64,000 bases of DNA from Haloprofundus marisrubri. Its GTDB lineage: Archaea; Halobacteriota; Halobacteria; Halobacteriales; Haloferacaceae. Positions 16,244 through 25,442 of the stretch are shown one piece after another. Where the stretch lies: the NCBI RefSeq assembly GCF_001469955.1, contig NZ_LOPU01000029.1, positions 744,001 through 808,000 on the forward strand, written 5' to 3'. A program made the position numbers and the translations under genes. Numbering within the stretch: position 1 is the stretch's first letter; every line of letters begins with the position of its first letter. The notes beneath the pieces were generated by a model. The model made no database searches. It was not told the DNA's origin and worked only from the letters and a program-made list of their open reading frames with translations.

Positions 16244-18013
16244 ATGAGCCAACAGCAACCACACCCGGACGAGGGCCAAGAAGGGGCCGACGCCGACCGG
16301 TTCGCCGGCGAGAAGGACCCCGACCTCCCGAGTTCGGAGGTCACCTCGGGCGCAGAGCGCGCCCCGCACCGTGCGATGTTCCGCGCGATGGGCTTCGACG
16401 ACGAGGACCTCTCCGCACCGATGGTCGGCGTCGCCAATCCCGCCGCCGATATCACACCCTGTAACGTCCACTTAGACGACGTCGCCGACGCCGCCATTTC
16501 GGGCGTCGAGAAGGCGGAGGGAATGCCTATCGAGTTCGGCACCATCACCATCTCCGACGCCATCTCGATGGGGACCGAGGGGATGAAGGCCTCGCTCATT
16601 TCTCGGGAAATCATCGCCGACTCGGTCGAACTCGTCGCCTTCGGCGAGCGAATGGACGCGCTGGTTACCGTCGCCGGTTGTGACAAGAACCTCCCGGGGA
16701 TGATGATGGCCGCCATCCGCACCGACCTCCCGACCGTCTTTCTCTACGGTGGCTCCATTCTCCCGGGCCAACACGAGGGACGCGACGTAACCGTCCAAAA
16801 CGTCTTCGAGGGCGTCGGGACATATGCGCAGGGAGAGATGAGCGCCGACGAGTTGGACGACCTCGAACGCCACGCCTGTCCCGGTGCGGGCTCCTGCGGC
16901 GGGATGTTCACCGCGAACACGATGGCGTCGATTTCGGAGGCGCTCGGCCTCGCACCCTTGGGCAGCGCCAGCGCGCCCGCCGAGTCCGACGAGCGCTACG
17001 ACATCGCCGAACGCGCGGGCGAACTCGCACTCGACGCCGTCGCAAACGAGCGCCGCCCCTCCGACATCCTCTCGCGGGAATCGTTCGAGAACGCCATCGC
17101 CCTGCAGGTGGCGATGGGTGGCTCCACGAACGCCGTCCTGCACCTGCTCGCGCTGGCCGCCGAGGCGGGTGTCGACCTCGACATCGACGACTTCGACGAT
17201 ATCTCCCGGCGCACGCCCAAGATTGCGAACCTCCAGCCCGGCGGCACGCGCGTGATGAAGGACCTCCACGACATCGGCGGCGTGCCGGTCGTCCTCCGGC
17301 GACTGCTCGACGCCGACCTGCTGCACGGCGACGCGATGACGGTCACCGGTCGGACGATGGCCGAGGAACTCGACCACCTCGACCTGCCCGACGACGACAC
17401 TATCGACGTGGATTTCCTCAAGCCGGTGTCAGACCCGTTCTACGACGAGGGCGCAATCAAGATTCTGAAAGGCAACCTCGCACCCGACGGCGCAGTCATC
17501 AAAGCGACGGGCGACGACGCGTTCCATCACACTGGCCCCGCCCGCATCTTCGAGAACGAGGAGGACGCGATGGAGTACGTCCAGACGGGCAAAATCGAGT
17601 CGGGCGACGTCATCGCCATCCGCAACGAAGGGCCGCAGGGCGGTCCCGGCATGCGCGAGATGCTCGGCGTCACCGCCGCCGTCGTCGGACAGGGCCACGA
17701 GGACGACGTGGCGCTTCTGACCGACGGCCGCTTCTCGGGTGCGACGCGCGGGCCGATGGTCGGCCACGTCGCCCCCGAAGCCGCCGCGGGCGGCGCAATC
17801 GCGCTGCTCGAAGACGGCGACGAGGTGACCGTCGACATCCCGAACCGGACGCTCGCGGTCGAATTGAGCGACGAGGAACTCGACGAACGCCGCGAGAACT
17901 GGGAGCCGAACCCGCCGAACTACACCGCGGGCGTGCTGGCGAAGTACGGCCAGTCGTTCGGGTCGGCGGCCAACGGCGCGGTGACGAATCCGGCGGTGAA
18001 GCGAGACGAATAG
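16244..18013 (+). CDS. ilvD: Dihydroxy-acid dehydratase
   Basis: The product has 589 residues, typical length. It dehydrates 2,3-dihydroxy-isovalerate and -methylvalerate to the 2-keto acids for valine, isoleucine and leucine synthesis. Iron-sulfur cluster Cys residues are seen in [16 protein letters not shown] and [16 protein letters not shown]. The C-terminal domain has [12 protein letters not shown] and [11 protein letters not shown]. The N-terminus carries a polar extension of about 25 residues. It is monocistronic by context, with its own TATA box; no other ilv gene is in the window. A degenerate copy of its last nine codons lies downstream. Confidence 0.96.
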   Translation: MSQQQPHPDEGQEGADADRFAGEKDPDLPSSEVTSGAERAPHRAMFRAMGFDDEDLSAPMVGVANPAADITPCNVHLDDVADAAISGVEKAEGMPIEFGTITISDAISMGTEGMKASLISREIIADSVELVAFGERMDALVTVAGCDKNLPGMMMAAIRTDLPTVFLYGGSILPGQHEGRDVTVQNVFEGVGTYAQGEMSADELDDLERHACPGAGSCGGMFTANTMASISEALGLAPLGSASAPAESDERYDIAERAGELALDAVANERRPSDILSRESFENAIALQVAMGGSTNAVLHLLALAAEAGVDLDIDDFDDISRRTPKIANLQPGGTRVMKDLHDIGGVPVVLRRLLDADLLHGDAMTVTGRTMAEELDHLDLPDDDTIDVDFLKPVSDPFYDEGAIKILKGNLAPDGAVIKATGDDAFHHTGPARIFENEEDAMEYVQTGKIESGDVIAIRNEGPQGGPGMREMLGVTAAVVGQGHEDDVALLTDGRFSGATRGPMVGHVAPEAAAGGAIALLEDGDEVTVDIPNRTLAVELSDEELDERRENWEPNPPNYTAGVLAKYGQSFGSAANGAVTNPAVKRDE

Positions 18014-18030
18014 CGGGGCGGCTGAGCGGT

Positions 18031-18050
18031 CTTTTTGGTCCAGATTTTTG
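18031..18050 (+). terminator. T-run terminator after ilvD
   Basis: Two T5 runs (18032-18036 and 18045-18049) follow the stop by about 20-35 bases, the usual form of archaeal intrinsic termination signals. Confidence 0.5.
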
Positions 18051-18101
18051 CGGAGGAGAAAGCGCTCTGCGCTCCTGACGACGGAAAAAGGTGGGTGTGC
18101 G

Positions 18102-18128
18102 AACCCGGCGGTGAAGCGCGACGACTGA
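18102..18128 (+). pseudogene. Remnant copy of the ilvD 3' end
   Basis: Twenty-seven bases match the true ilvD tail (17987-18013) at 22 positions. Both read NPAVKRD-acidic-stop in one frame. The upstream 70 bases do not continue the match, so only the terminal codons and stop are duplicated. It is non-functional as a gene. Confidence 0.6.
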
Positions 18129-18241
18129 GTAGAGAGTTCGGACACATCCTCAGTGAGCGCATTTCGGTGGCGTACTGCAGAGAAGATGGCTCGGACTCAT
18201 GGATAGTGTGAACGAGCGTGGACTGCGCAATCGCCCACCGC

Positions 18242-18646
18242 TCAAGATGGGTCGACGTGCGTGAGGCGGAACGCGAGCACCACAGACAGGCCAACGACCA
18301 CGGAAATCGCTAGAAGCCACACGCCGATTGGGATGAACAAGTTGGCCGACGTTTCGACCAATCCACCGATTCCAGCAACCAGAATCAGACTCAGTATCGA
18401 CAGGACGACTGCCAGAGAGAACCGGAACTTGCCTGTCCGATACGAACGATACCCGGCACCGACCACGCCAATACCGACTACGACTGCAAGGCCCTGCACC
18501 AGACGAACGATAAACGTAATCGGACCACCACCACCGGGAAACGGAGCAAGCATAAGTGGGGCTAGCGCGACCAAAACCCCGAACACGACGATAGGAAGTG
18601 CCCGACGGTCGTTGGCCGGTCCGTTCGACGCTACGCGCTGTTGCAC
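18242..18646 (-). CDS. Membrane protein with four transmembrane segments, unknown function
   Basis: The product has 134 residues from GTG 18646. Hydrophobic stretches are at about 17-35, 44-64, 75-95 and 105-127. Only a short polar N-terminus and tail face the aqueous phase. A TATA-like TTTATCC lies 25-31 bases before GTG (18671-18677), supporting this start and a leaderless transcript. Base composition is slightly less GC-rich than its neighbours. No motif for transport or catalysis was recognised. Confidence 0.55.
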   Translation of the reverse strand: MQQRVASNGPANDRRALPIVVFGVLVALAPLMLAPFPGGGGPITFIVRLVQGLAVVVGIGVVGAGYRSYRTGKFRFSLAVVLSILSLILVAGIGGLVETSANLFIPIGVWLLAISVVVGLSVVLAFRLTHVDPS

Positions 18647-18722
18647 AACCAGTCGGCTCGTGAGGGTTGGATAAATGCCTTCGGGGACGTACTCGGGGGT
18701 CAGACGGTCGTACCCGCGTCGG

Positions 18723-18881
18723 TCAGGGCCGACCCCACTCGTAGAACCAGTACGCGAGGCCGAACAGCATTAGACCGATGCCGAGCGTCGACGTCGCGGG
18801 TTCGGGGATGAGAAACAGAATCAGGCCGGCGACGATGAGCAGTCCGGGGCCGATGTCGTCGGTGTACTGTGTGAGGTCCAT
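18723..18881 (-). CDS. Very small membrane protein (52 residues)
   Basis: The product begins MDLTQYTDDIGPGLL and has two hydrophobic segments separated by PEPATSTLG, ending YWFYEWGRP. The same pattern (short acidic start, helical hairpin, aromatic-rich end) occurs in small conserved haloarchaeal membrane proteins. The longer open frame that includes it is a shadow of the neighbouring beta-helix gene, so the start at 18881 is favoured. The function is unknown. Confidence 0.6.
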   Translation of the reverse strand: MDLTQYTDDIGPGLLIVAGLILFLIPEPATSTLGIGLMLFGLAYWFYEWGRP

Positions 18882-18940
18882 ACGTTCGAGTACGCCAGCG
18901 AGACACCTAAACGTACGCCCCGGAGAGAGTCTCTCCTCGA

Positions 18941-20869
18941 TTAGGGACTCTCGACGAACAGGTCGAGGGGACTGTCGCCGCCGACGGTGAGCGTCGCGCC
19001 GACGAACGCGCCGTCGTCGTTCGTCCGGTACCGAATCGACTCGATACCGCCGCCGCGACGACCGAACGAGAGTTTCGGGTGGCGAACGTACGGCTTCTGG
19101 AACTGCACTCGGACCTCGCCGTCGGTCGGCGTGACCCCGTAGTGTGCGTCGAACGCGGGCGTGTGGTCTCTGACCCGCGCGTCCGAACTGCGGATTCGCC
19201 ACGGGTTCCCGACGGGGTCGACGTCGGCCTCACCGCCGATAGAGCGATTGTTCGCGTAGAGGTTCGCCGACGCCGCTTCGAGTTCGAGCAACGCCACGTC
19301 GCCAGTCTGTCGAATCGTGTTGCCGGCGACGACGGTTTCGGAACTGCCGACCAACACGCCGGGAAGGCCGGGTTCGGCGTCGTCACGCTGGTGGATGTGG
19401 TTGCCCGCGAGTTCGTGTCCACCCGCGCCGCCTTCGGCGGTGATGCCGGGGAGCGTCGCCCCGCGGATGCGGTTGTTCCGAACCGACACCGCCTCCGCGT
19501 CGTCGAGGAGGATGCCGTCCGCGCCCGGATTCGTGACCGTGTTGCCGTCGACGCGCCCGTTTCGAGCGTCTTTGATGCGGACGCCCGTCTCCGCGGCCTC
19601 GGTGAGAATGTTGTTCACCACCTCGAAGTCGGTGGCCGGACTCTGGACGTTGACGCCGTGGCGACTGTAGCCGACGAGTTTGTTTCCCGCGACGGTGATG
19701 TTGCGGCCACCCTGTTCTGGGTCGATAGCGACGCCCGCGAACTTCGTCGTGTTTTTTGTTCGAAGGCCCTCTGTCGACTGGACGCTCACGTTGCCCCGAA
19801 TCGTCACGTTGTGGACCGTGCCGGGACCGCGGACGTGACAGAACGATTTGTGGTAGCCGAAGCCGATGTTGTTCGACACCGTGACGTGCGCACCGTCGGC
19901 CGTCGCACCCGGTGGGCCGCTGGCGATACCGGTCAGACTTCCTTGGTGGCTGTTACCGACGATGTTGCCGGTGATGATGACGGTGTTTGCGACCTCGTTT
20001 TTCCCCTCGGGCGACCAGAGGTCACAGGCGATGGGGCGGTCGGTCCCCTCGGTGACGATGTTGCCCGAGACGAAGATGTTCTCGCCGCCGAGTTGGATGC
20101 CCCGGTCACCGTACTCGCGAATGCGGTTGTCGACGATTCTGACGTTCGCGCTGCCGCGTTCGACGCTGATTGCGCTGCCGCCGTCGCCGTGTTCGCGGAA
20201 CGGGTGAGTCCGCGTCACCGAATTGCCCGCGAGAACGACGTTCGACGCGTCGCGGACGATTATCCCGTGGAGTTTCTTCGCGGTATCGTCTTGGTTTTTT
20301 GCGTTGCCGTGGTAGCCGACGTCTCGAATCGTCACGTCTTGGCAGGGGGCGTTGTGCCCGATACGGATGCCACCGACGTTCGCACCGTCTGCGGGCTTGA
20401 GGAGTCTCGGCACGCCCGGCCCAACGACCGTGACGCCGTCGACGTCGATATCCAGCCAGTCGGTCGTCCGATACGGTGCGTTCGTGGGGTCGATACGGAT
20501 GGTCTCACCGGCCGAGAGGTTCTCGAACGCGCGTTCGAGTTCGCCCTCGCTGCGGACGACGTAGTCGGCGACGCCGCGGATGTGGCCGGTGTTCATCGAC
20601 GGGGTCGCCAACCCGTGTCGTCGCCAGCCGTCGCGCGTCGAGACGAACGGCAGCAGGTCGCCGGTCTGGGTCGTCCCGAGATAGACGTCCCACTCCGACG
20701 CCGACGCCGGCGGGCGGCCGTCGCCGTCAATGCCGCCGCCGGTGATACGGAGTCGTTCACCCGGATGGAGGTGAGACCGTCCCCCGTCGGCGACGGCAGC
20801 GAAGCCGCCGGTAGAGGTCCCACCGGCCGCAAGCAGCGCTAACAGTTCTCGTCGTGGTAGTTTTCTCAT
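18941..20869 (-). CDS. Secreted right-handed parallel beta-helix (NosD/pectate-lyase-like) protein
   Basis: The product has 642 residues. The start MRKLPRRELLALLAAGG has a twin-Arg-like signal followed by an Ala/Gly-rich hydrophobic stretch, so export by Tat is likely. About residues 130-520 are repeated NxI/V coils (VTIRDVGYHGN, VRIVDNRIREYG, ITVAGNKLVGY, VSVRNNRIRGA) characteristic of a right-handed beta-helix. Such proteins bind or cut polysaccharides; no clear catalytic Asp/Arg set could be assigned. The C-terminal 90 residues form a separate domain. ATG 20869 is 14 codons inside the frame and gives the signal peptide. No operon partner is obvious. Confidence 0.78.
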   Translation of the reverse strand: MRKLPRRELLALLAAGGTSTGGFAAVADGGRSHLHPGERLRITGGGIDGDGRPPASASEWDVYLGTTQTGDLLPFVSTRDGWRRHGLATPSMNTGHIRGVADYVVRSEGELERAFENLSAGETIRIDPTNAPYRTTDWLDIDVDGVTVVGPGVPRLLKPADGANVGGIRIGHNAPCQDVTIRDVGYHGNAKNQDDTAKKLHGIIVRDASNVVLAGNSVTRTHPFREHGDGGSAISVERGSANVRIVDNRIREYGDRGIQLGGENIFVSGNIVTEGTDRPIACDLWSPEGKNEVANTVIITGNIVGNSHQGSLTGIASGPPGATADGAHVTVSNNIGFGYHKSFCHVRGPGTVHNVTIRGNVSVQSTEGLRTKNTTKFAGVAIDPEQGGRNITVAGNKLVGYSRHGVNVQSPATDFEVVNNILTEAAETGVRIKDARNGRVDGNTVTNPGADGILLDDAEAVSVRNNRIRGATLPGITAEGGAGGHELAGNHIHQRDDAEPGLPGVLVGSSETVVAGNTIRQTGDVALLELEAASANLYANNRSIGGEADVDPVGNPWRIRSSDARVRDHTPAFDAHYGVTPTDGEVRVQFQKPYVRHPKLSFGRRGGGIESIRYRTNDDGAFVGATLTVGGDSPLDLFVESP

Positions 20870-21038
20870 CGATAGATAGGTAGGGAGTATCGGATTCGTC
20901 GCCGGCGCCACCGACGCCGGGAGAGCCAGTCGGCTGGACGTACAGCGTCGACCCGGTAAACGGTAACTCAGCGATTATGAAGAGTATAGGGAGTTGACAA
21001 CGGACCACCCGCTGGTGTCACTCGCGAAGTGGCGCCGG

Positions 21039-21722
21039 TCACTCGTGGAGCGCCGCCGCCAGCAGCAGGACGGCGACGACGACGAGCACCAGCGCCGACA
21101 GCGACAGCCCTCCGGAGCCGAGCGTCGCTATCTCGCCGCCGAGAAACACCGTGAGGACGCCGACGCCGACGCTGCCGGCGGCGTGCGTCGCTTCGAGGCT
21201 CTTCGTCTCGGCGCTTCGGCCGAGTTGCTCGCCGACGTTGATAGCCTGCTCGCCGAGGTCGTAGACGAGCACCGTCGCCACCGTCCCGACGAGCAGCGGT
21301 TCGAGTGTCTCCGGGTCGAGAAGGCCGCTGACGAGCACGGTCAGGAACAACAGTGCTGCACCGGCCTTCAACAGGCCGCGAGAGCCGCTGTTTCGTACGG
21401 GTGCGAGCGCCAGTCCGACGACGAGCACGCCGAGTAGACTCGGGAGCGTCCGGACGAGCGCCCCGGGACCGGAGGCCTCGCTGGCACCGATGGCGACGCC
21501 GACGAGCGAGACGCCGACGCCGGCGGCGACGACGACCCACCGAAGCACCGTCTCGCGACGGCTCTGGAGCGTCGCTCCGACGCCGGTCACGAGAACACCA
21601 CCGGCGACGAGTGCGACTGCAGCGACCGTTACGTCGGTGACGTGCACCGTCGCCGCCGCGGCGACGAGCAGCGCCAGCGTCGAACTCAACAGTGCGGGCT
21701 TGCGAACGAACGTGCCGCTCAC
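21039..21722 (-). CDS. DUF7519-like membrane protein
   Basis: The product has 227 residues, nearly all hydrophobic, with six or seven membrane segments and short charged loops (LQSRRETVLRW, RNSGSRGLLK, GEQLGRSAETKSLEATH). It is the type of protein that follows DUF58 genes in haloarchaea. GTG 21722 overlaps the DUF58 stop by four bases (GTGA), so translation is coupled. It is the last gene of the four-gene cluster; no MoxR gene follows. Its function is unknown, probably a membrane partner of DUF58. Confidence 0.68.
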   Translation of the reverse strand: MSGTFVRKPALLSSTLALLVAAAATVHVTDVTVAAVALVAGGVLVTGVGATLQSRRETVLRWVVVAAGVGVSLVGVAIGASEASGPGALVRTLPSLLGVLVVGLALAPVRNSGSRGLLKAGAALLFLTVLVSGLLDPETLEPLLVGTVATVLVYDLGEQAINVGEQLGRSAETKSLEATHAAGSVGVGVLTVFLGGEIATLGSGGLSLSALVLVVVAVLLLAAALHE

Positions 21723-22972
21723 GCCATCGCCCTCCGGTTGTTCGCCAGTGCGGACTCCAGCGGCGCGTCCGGCCCCCAGTCGACAGTCGGGATACCGGTT
21801 CGCCGGAGCGTCGACACTCGCGCGGCGCGCTCTGTCGCCGCGAGTCGTTCGCCGACGGTCGTTTCGTCCGTCACGTCCGGACTCACCGTCGTCACCGCGT
21901 GGCCGTAGGCGTCGAGTCGCCGGGCGGCCGTGACGATTTCGTCGTCACACAAAGGCGAGAACAGGAATATCTGCGTGTTCGAGTCGAGTCGCTGGCGGAG
22001 CAGTTCGACCTGTTCGTCGAGCGGCGGTGCGTCCCGCGGCGGCGTCGGTGCGAACGCCGGATGTGTGTCGAACAGTCGGTGGAGTTCGACGCGTTGGTTC
22101 GTCCCGCCGCCCGGCGAGTGCCAGCAGAACTCGCGGCCGAAGGCGGCGACACCGACCTGATTGCGACCGGCAAAGAGCGGTTCGAGCAACTGTTTGGCCG
22201 CGGCGACGCTGCGAACGACTGCGTTCGGTTCGTCCGCGAGCGCGCGGTACGCCTCCGGTCGGGCGTCCATGACCAACACGACCGACATCGAGCGTTCTTC
22301 GCGGTATTCGACGGTCGTCAACTCGCCCGAGCGGGCGAAGCGCTTCCAGTCGACGCGACTCATCGAGTCGCCGCGGCGGTACTCGCGAGTTCGGGTGAAC
22401 TCCAGTCCCGACCCCTCGTTCGAGGAGAGCACGCGGCCGACCGTATCGAGGGTCACGTCGCGGCCCGCGGGTGCGTCCGAGCGACCGGTGACGGTGAGTT
22501 CGGTCTCGTCGCTCACGGTCGTCTCGCGTTCGTGTTCGCCGGTGATGTCGCGGGTGACGACGGTCGCCGGGATGAAACTGTGCTGGCCGGACTGCGCTTC
22601 GACGCTGTACTCGAACGTCACCGACGCGCCGGGTCGGAGTGCGGCCCCGCGACGGGGTGTTCCGTCGACGACCGACAGCGCCGCCGGGACACCGTCGACG
22701 ATACGGAGGTCCGCGAGCGTGTTCTCGCCGGCGTTGCGCAGCGTCACGGTTACGTCGACCACGTCGCCGGGGTTCGGAGAGCGGTCGCTCACGCGTCGGT
22801 CGAGTTCGAGCACCGGTGCCGGCGACGAGGTGAGTCGCGGGTACGTCGCAAAGACGATGCCGACGCCCGCGAGGACGATGAGGTTCGGCCGGTCTGCGAG
22901 TAGTCCGATTGCGCCTGCGACGAACGAGAGCGCAACGACACCGCGCCAGCGGTGGGTCTGGTGCTGACTCAC
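21719..22972 (-). CDS. DUF58 (von Willebrand-A-like) protein
   Basis: The product has 417 residues. Two N-terminal membrane segments (about 10-45) are followed by an Ig/CARDB-like beta domain (VDVTVTLRNAGENTLADLRIVD) and the DUF58 signature REYRRGDSMSRVDWKRFARSGEL, then a vWA-like region (MSVVLVMDARPEAYR). DUF58 proteins normally work with MoxR AAA+ ATPases as chaperones for protein maturation at the membrane. Start and stop each overlap neighbours by four bases, so all four genes form one translationally coupled operon. Confidence 0.85.
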   Translation of the reverse strand: MSQHQTHRWRGVVALSFVAGAIGLLADRPNLIVLAGVGIVFATYPRLTSSPAPVLELDRRVSDRSPNPGDVVDVTVTLRNAGENTLADLRIVDGVPAALSVVDGTPRRGAALRPGASVTFEYSVEAQSGQHSFIPATVVTRDITGEHERETTVSDETELTVTGRSDAPAGRDVTLDTVGRVLSSNEGSGLEFTRTREYRRGDSMSRVDWKRFARSGELTTVEYREERSMSVVLVMDARPEAYRALADEPNAVVRSVAAAKQLLEPLFAGRNQVGVAAFGREFCWHSPGGGTNQRVELHRLFDTHPAFAPTPPRDAPPLDEQVELLRQRLDSNTQIFLFSPLCDDEIVTAARRLDAYGHAVTTVSPDVTDETTVGERLAATERAARVSTLRRTGIPTVDWGPDAPLESALANNRRAMA

Positions 22973-23604
22973 CGTCGAACCTCGCTGGCGAGTCGCGCGA
23001 TTTCTTCGGCCGTTTGGCGGGCGGCGTCGCGGGTGCCACGTGCGCCCGGTGAGGACTTCGCGGGTGTTCCACCGTCGCTGCGCTCTGCTTGCGACGAGGC
23101 TCGCCTCGGTCCGCTCGGCTCACCACCGTCGGCGCGCAGCGATGACTCGGTTCGGAGGAACGCGGCGGCCGTCTCGTCGTCGGTCCACGTTCCTTCGTCG
23201 ACACGGCGTTCGGCCTCCGCTCGGTCGTAGCCTTCTGCCGTCCGAAGCGTTTCGATGGCGGCACGGCGGAGGCGGTTTCGGAGCGACGCGCGGCGACGAC
23301 GCCCGAGAATCGGAATCGACAGCCGCCAGTCCGACAGCGCCTCGTCGAATCCTTCACCGGGCGACGGTGCCGACACTGGACGCTCGGCGTCGGGCATCTC
23401 CGCCTGTTCGAGGCGTGCGCTGCGACCGGACGCGAGCACCGAGAAGGCGACGAGCAGTCCGACGCCGGCGAAGAGCGCCATCAAGAGGTAGTCGTTGCCG
23501 AGCAGGTCGACGAGGCCTTCGGTCGGGAGGAAGTCGCCGCCGAGGAAGCCGAGCAGCAAGACGACGACACCGGTACCCGCCAACAGGAGACGACGAGCTT
23601 TCAT
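22969..23604 (-). CDS. DUF7269-like membrane protein
   Basis: The product has 211 residues from ATG 23604. Two membrane segments near the N-terminus (LLLAGTGVVVLLLGFLGG and YLLMALFAGVGLLVAFSVLA) are followed by a cytoplasmic region with a basic patch (GRRRRASLRNRLRRAAIETLR) and a Ser/Gly/Pro-rich acidic stretch, ending in a helix (RQTAEEIARLASEVRR). The cytoplasmic part resembles the helical domain of DUF4129 relatives. It overlaps DUF4129 and DUF58 by four bases each. Confidence 0.7.
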   Translation of the reverse strand: MKARRLLLAGTGVVVLLLGFLGGDFLPTEGLVDLLGNDYLLMALFAGVGLLVAFSVLASGRSARLEQAEMPDAERPVSAPSPGEGFDEALSDWRLSIPILGRRRRASLRNRLRRAAIETLRTAEGYDRAEAERRVDEGTWTDDETAAAFLRTESSLRADGGEPSGPRRASSQAERSDGGTPAKSSPGARGTRDAARQTAEEIARLASEVRR

Positions 23605-24383
23605 CGGTCCCCTCCGGAGTTGCCGCGGAAGCGACGAAGGTAGTTGCGAGCGCATTCGCGGCGTTCTTCCGTTACCTCGTCGCCGCCGTAGCGGACGCTC
23701 TCGTACAGCGAGGTGAGTCCCCAGACGGCGTCGCTGTCGCCTTTCTCTCCTTGTTCGACGACTTTCTCACCGCGTTCGCGTGGGGTGAGTTTCGTCTCGC
23801 GTTCGAGGCCGACGGCGGCGAGCATCTCGCACCACGCCGCCGATATCTCGTCCTGTGGGTTCGGGTCGCCGACCGGTTCGGCGGCCGTCGCCGTTCCGTC
23901 GTCGTCGCCGGGGAGCCACCGGCGCAGGGCGGCACTCAGGCGGTCACGGTAGGTCCACGCCACCAGCAGCAAGCCAGCGATGGCAGCGAACGGTAGGAGC
24001 GATTCGAGGAAGGCGAGCAGTTTCTCCCACAGCGACTCTTCGGGTGGTACTTGGTCGCCGGATTCGTCCGGACTGAAGTCGCTGTTGACCAGTTGTTCTT
24101 CGCGCTGGTCGACTGACTGCTCTCGCTGCTGTTGTTTCTGTGTCTGGACTTTCTTCTGTTGCTGCTGTTTCGTCTCCCCCTCACCGCCGCCTGCGGAGGG
24201 GTCGGTCAGCGTCTGTTTCAGTTCGTCGAGTTGGTCGGCACCGACGGGCAGCATCGACGAGTCGATGTCGATGACGTCGTCGGGGTCCGTCTGGACCGAC
24301 GAATCGAGCGTGCCGGCGGCCGTCCCGAGCGAGAAGAGACAGCACGCCGCGACGGCGATGGCGAGCACTCCGTCCCTATTCAT
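23601..24383 (-). CDS. DUF4129-domain membrane protein
   Basis: The product has 260 residues and heads the cluster. A signal-like N-terminus (VLAIAVAACCLFSLGTAAG) is followed by an outer region with a Gln/Lys-rich coiled segment (QQQQKKVQTQKQQQREQ), one membrane helix (SLLPFAAIAGLLLVAW) and a cytoplasmic DUF4129 domain (EISAAWCEMLAAVGLERETKLTPRE). DUF4129 is often fused to transglutaminase-like proteases of MoxR-DUF58 systems; here it stands alone. A TATA-like sequence (AGAATATCTA on this strand, 24428-24437) suggests a leader of about 20 bases. Confidence 0.8.
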   Translation of the reverse strand: MNRDGVLAIAVAACCLFSLGTAAGTLDSSVQTDPDDVIDIDSSMLPVGADQLDELKQTLTDPSAGGGEGETKQQQQKKVQTQKQQQREQSVDQREEQLVNSDFSPDESGDQVPPEESLWEKLLAFLESLLPFAAIAGLLLVAWTYRDRLSAALRRWLPGDDDGTATAAEPVGDPNPQDEISAAWCEMLAAVGLERETKLTPRERGEKVVEQGEKGDSDAVWGLTSLYESVRYGGDEVTEERRECARNYLRRFRGNSGGDR

Positions 24384-24796
24384 GGTCGACAGCGGGTGTG
24401 GTGGGCAGTTGTGACGTATCGCATGTGTAGATATTCTCCTCGTGCGGGATGGTTAGACGGCGCGAGTTATCCGACTCGAAGGAGTTTCCGATGTCCACTC
24501 TCATAGGTATTTTGTTCGGTACGGAAATATAGATAGGAAATAGTGACTGTTCTTCATATTATACAGTCGCTAAAAGCAACATTCTCAAAATCCTACCAGT
24601 CGGTGGTGGACGACACGGTGAGTGGTCAGGCCGTCACTCGGTTTAGCCGAGTAATAACGCCGATAGACGGCCTGTGAGTCCAGATTCTGGGGATAGTCGA
24701 TATCACACGGAACCGGGAGAGCGACGGACACCACGACAAAACCGGCAAATATTGCTGCACCCATACCGGAACGTTCATCTGACAGAATGGAACACA
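24384..24796. other. 413-base intergenic region with AT-rich core and nested hairpin
   Basis: No convincing protein is encoded. 24480-24600 is clearly AT-richer than the surroundings and includes GACTGT (24545-24550) and ACAGTC (24563-24568) flanking a TATA-like stretch. Downstream is a nested hairpin (24627-24674). The left end holds the promoter of the DUF4129 operon, the right end that of the small protein at 24797. Confidence 0.6.
24627..24674 (+). ncRNA. Candidate structured small RNA (nested stem-loop)
   Basis: An outer 9-bp perfect stem, CAGGCCGTC (24627-24635) with GACGGCCTG (24666-24674), encloses ACTCGG-TTTAG-CCGAGT, a 6-bp stem with a five-base loop (24636-24652). A TATA-like TATTATAC at 24557-24564 would start a transcript near 24588. 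Transcription is not shown; the structure could instead be an attenuator or terminator. Confidence 0.35.
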
Positions 24797-25054
24797 GTGG
24801 AATCGACTGTGATTTTCGACGAACTGTTCGACGCCGTCGCAGGGCTGTTCGAGGAGTTGTTGGTCGGCATCGCCGCCGCAATCGTCGGGGCGCTCAACGT
24901 CGGGTGGCGGTGGCTCCTTCGCGGCCTGTACGTGTTCGTCGCACTCGGTGGTCTCTACGTGCTCGCCGCACTGGAGCGTTCGGTGGGGGCCGGACTCCTC
25001 GGTGTTGGGATACTCTGTTTGGCCATCGACGTCTGGTTCGTCGTACGTGGGTGA
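24797..25054 (+). CDS. Small membrane-associated protein, unknown function
   Basis: The product has 85 residues from GTG 24797 (GTG 24809 is also possible). An amphipathic N-terminal helix (FDELFDAVAGLFEELLVG) leads into three hydrophobic stretches ending WFVVRG. The frame is open for 41 more codons upstream, but that part is polar with no membrane character. A TATA-like AAATATT at 24747-24753 predicts transcription from about 24778. No family was recognised. Confidence 0.5.
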   Translation: MESTVIFDELFDAVAGLFEELLVGIAAAIVGALNVGWRWLLRGLYVFVALGGLYVLAALERSVGAGLLGVGILCLAIDVWFVVRG

Positions 25055-25260
25055 CTCTAACGACCGTTTCTGCTCGATTCGCTCTCGACTTGCCGCTACC
25101 GTCTGTCGAACTCTCGTTGTTAGTTGACGATGGCGTCGTCTACTCGAGTATCGTCGTTCGAGACGTTTGTACGCCTCGCTGTCGCTCGGCGAACAGAAAC
25201 AGTGGGACCAACGGAGACTCGCTGCGCTCGCCTCCGAGCACCCATTTTACTTCGTAAAAG

Positions 25261-25331
25261 TGGGACCGCCGAGATTCGAACTCAGGTCCTACCGACCCCA
25301 TCGGCAGAGGATACCACTACCCTACGGTCCC
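25261..25331 (-). tRNA. tRNA-Pro (anticodon GGG)
   Basis: The cloverleaf folds completely: acceptor GGGACCG/CGGTCCC plus A73, anticodon stem TGCCG/CGGTA with loop ATGGGGT (anticodon GGG), and T-arm CTGAG-TTCGAAT-CTCGG. It reads CCC and CCU proline codons. The CCA end is not encoded and must be added. There is no intron. TGTTAAAC on this strand (25357-25364) is 26-33 bases upstream, a good archaeal TATA box. Confidence 0.95.
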
Positions 25332-25442
25332 GCAACTTGGCTAACGGGCGACCCTCGTTTAACACCTTCGTTTCGACGGCAACGAAAATCGCCCGACAGC
25401 GACGCGGTAGCGTCTCGCACGCGAGTCGCTCGCGTTCCCGTC

